A DNA stretch of 5,788 bases from positions 1-5,788 of the forward strand of contig QNYP01000111.1 of assembly GCA_003978675.1 (NCBI GenBank). The letters are read 5' to 3'. The stretch is from Hydrogenothermus sp. Its GTDB lineage: Bacteria > Aquificota > Aquificia > Aquificales > Hydrogenothermaceae. The position numbers and the translations under genes were made by a program. Positions within the stretch are counted from its first letter, which is position 1; each line of letters begins with the position of its first letter. The notes below the pieces were generated by a model. That model ran no database searches, was not told the DNA's origin, and saw only the letters and a list, made by a program, of their open reading frames with translations. Below are positions 5,676 through 5,788 of the stretch, piece by piece.

Positions 5676-5717
5676 TAATTAGGAGGTGGAAGAAAAAACC
5701 CTTAAGGAGGATTTGGT

Positions 5718-5788
5718 ATGCCTTTCGAAATTACTATGAGAGAACTTCTTGAAGCAGGGGTTCACTTCGGACATCAAGTTAGAAGATG
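5718..5788 (+). pseudogene. rpsB: Second copy of the rpsB 5' end, plus strand, cut by window edge (probable artefact)
   Basis: ATG at 5718-5720, preceded 7 nt upstream by AAGGAGG, encodes the same first 23 residues as the minus-strand rpsB (MPFEITMRELLEAGVHFGHQ and on), with identical codons, and continues past the end of the window. It is the mirror arm of the inverted repeat. A genuine second rpsB in head-to-head orientation would be exceptional, because S2 is normally single-copy. It is therefore best treated as duplicated assembly sequence rather than an independent gene. Confidence 0.6.

Larger units (their letters stand above)
5545..5788. repeat. Large inverted repeat at the window end (rpsB start region duplicated head-to-head)
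   Basis: The left arm 5545-5643 is perfectly complementary to the right arm 5690-5788, 99 bp with no difference. After one mismatch (A5644 against G5689) the pairing continues for 8 bp (5645-5652 with 5681-5688, CACCTCCT/AGGAGGTG). The unpaired centre, about 28 nt, holds a smaller hairpin. The right arm stops only because the window stops. Both arms include the rpsB ribosome binding site and its first 23 codons. Identity across coding sequence including third codon positions points to a very recent or artificial origin, most simply a fold-back chimera at a contig end. Confidence 0.97.

Noticed and set aside
5545..5788. Insertion-sequence terminal repeat or transposon end
   Set aside because: The arms consist of the rpsB gene itself, no transposase or target duplication is present, and the repeat runs to the window edge.

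Overview
The window looks like a piece of a low-GC thermophilic bacterial chromosome. The proteins are rich in Lys, Glu and Ile, ribosome binding sites are strong (GGAGG-type) and the genes are tightly packed. A short EF-Ts, a tailed S2 and a compact TatA would fit an Aquificota member of the Hydrogenothermaceae (Sulfurihydrogenibium or Persephonella-like). That placement is inference from the look of the proteins, not from a search.

Layout. At the left edge the 3' part of gpsA (glycerol-3-phosphate dehydrogenase) runs rightward to 948. It meets rsmE head-on: the two stop codons share one TTAA. Everything from 945 to 5615 is on the minus strand. In the direction of transcription the order is rpsB, tsf, pyrH, an 89-aa two-helix membrane protein, a 44-aa single-helix membrane protein, a 143-aa helical protein of unknown function, a YqiA/YcfP-like alpha/beta-hydrolase, tatA and rsmE. 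rpsB-tsf-pyrH is the classic translation/UMP-kinase operon. frr, its usual fourth gene, is not there. The next four genes are joined by overlaps or gaps of 11 nt or less and look like a second translationally coupled block. It has its own candidate promoter just after pyrH, placed so that its mRNA could be leaderless. tatA and rsmE have a candidate extended -10 promoter at the end of the hydrolase gene.

The right end is abnormal. From 5545 to the last base the sequence is a near-perfect inverted repeat: the rpsB start region and its leader reappear on the plus strand, 99 bp identical per arm, folded around a small hairpin at 5654-5675. This most likely marks a fold-back (chimeric) contig end rather than two head-to-head rpsB genes. 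The plus-strand rpsB fragment should therefore not be counted as a gene until reads confirm it.

I found no mobile element, CRISPR array, tRNA, rRNA or defence module. There is no stretch over 300 bases without a gene. The least explained biology is the pair of small membrane proteins and the 143-aa protein between pyrH and the hydrolase.
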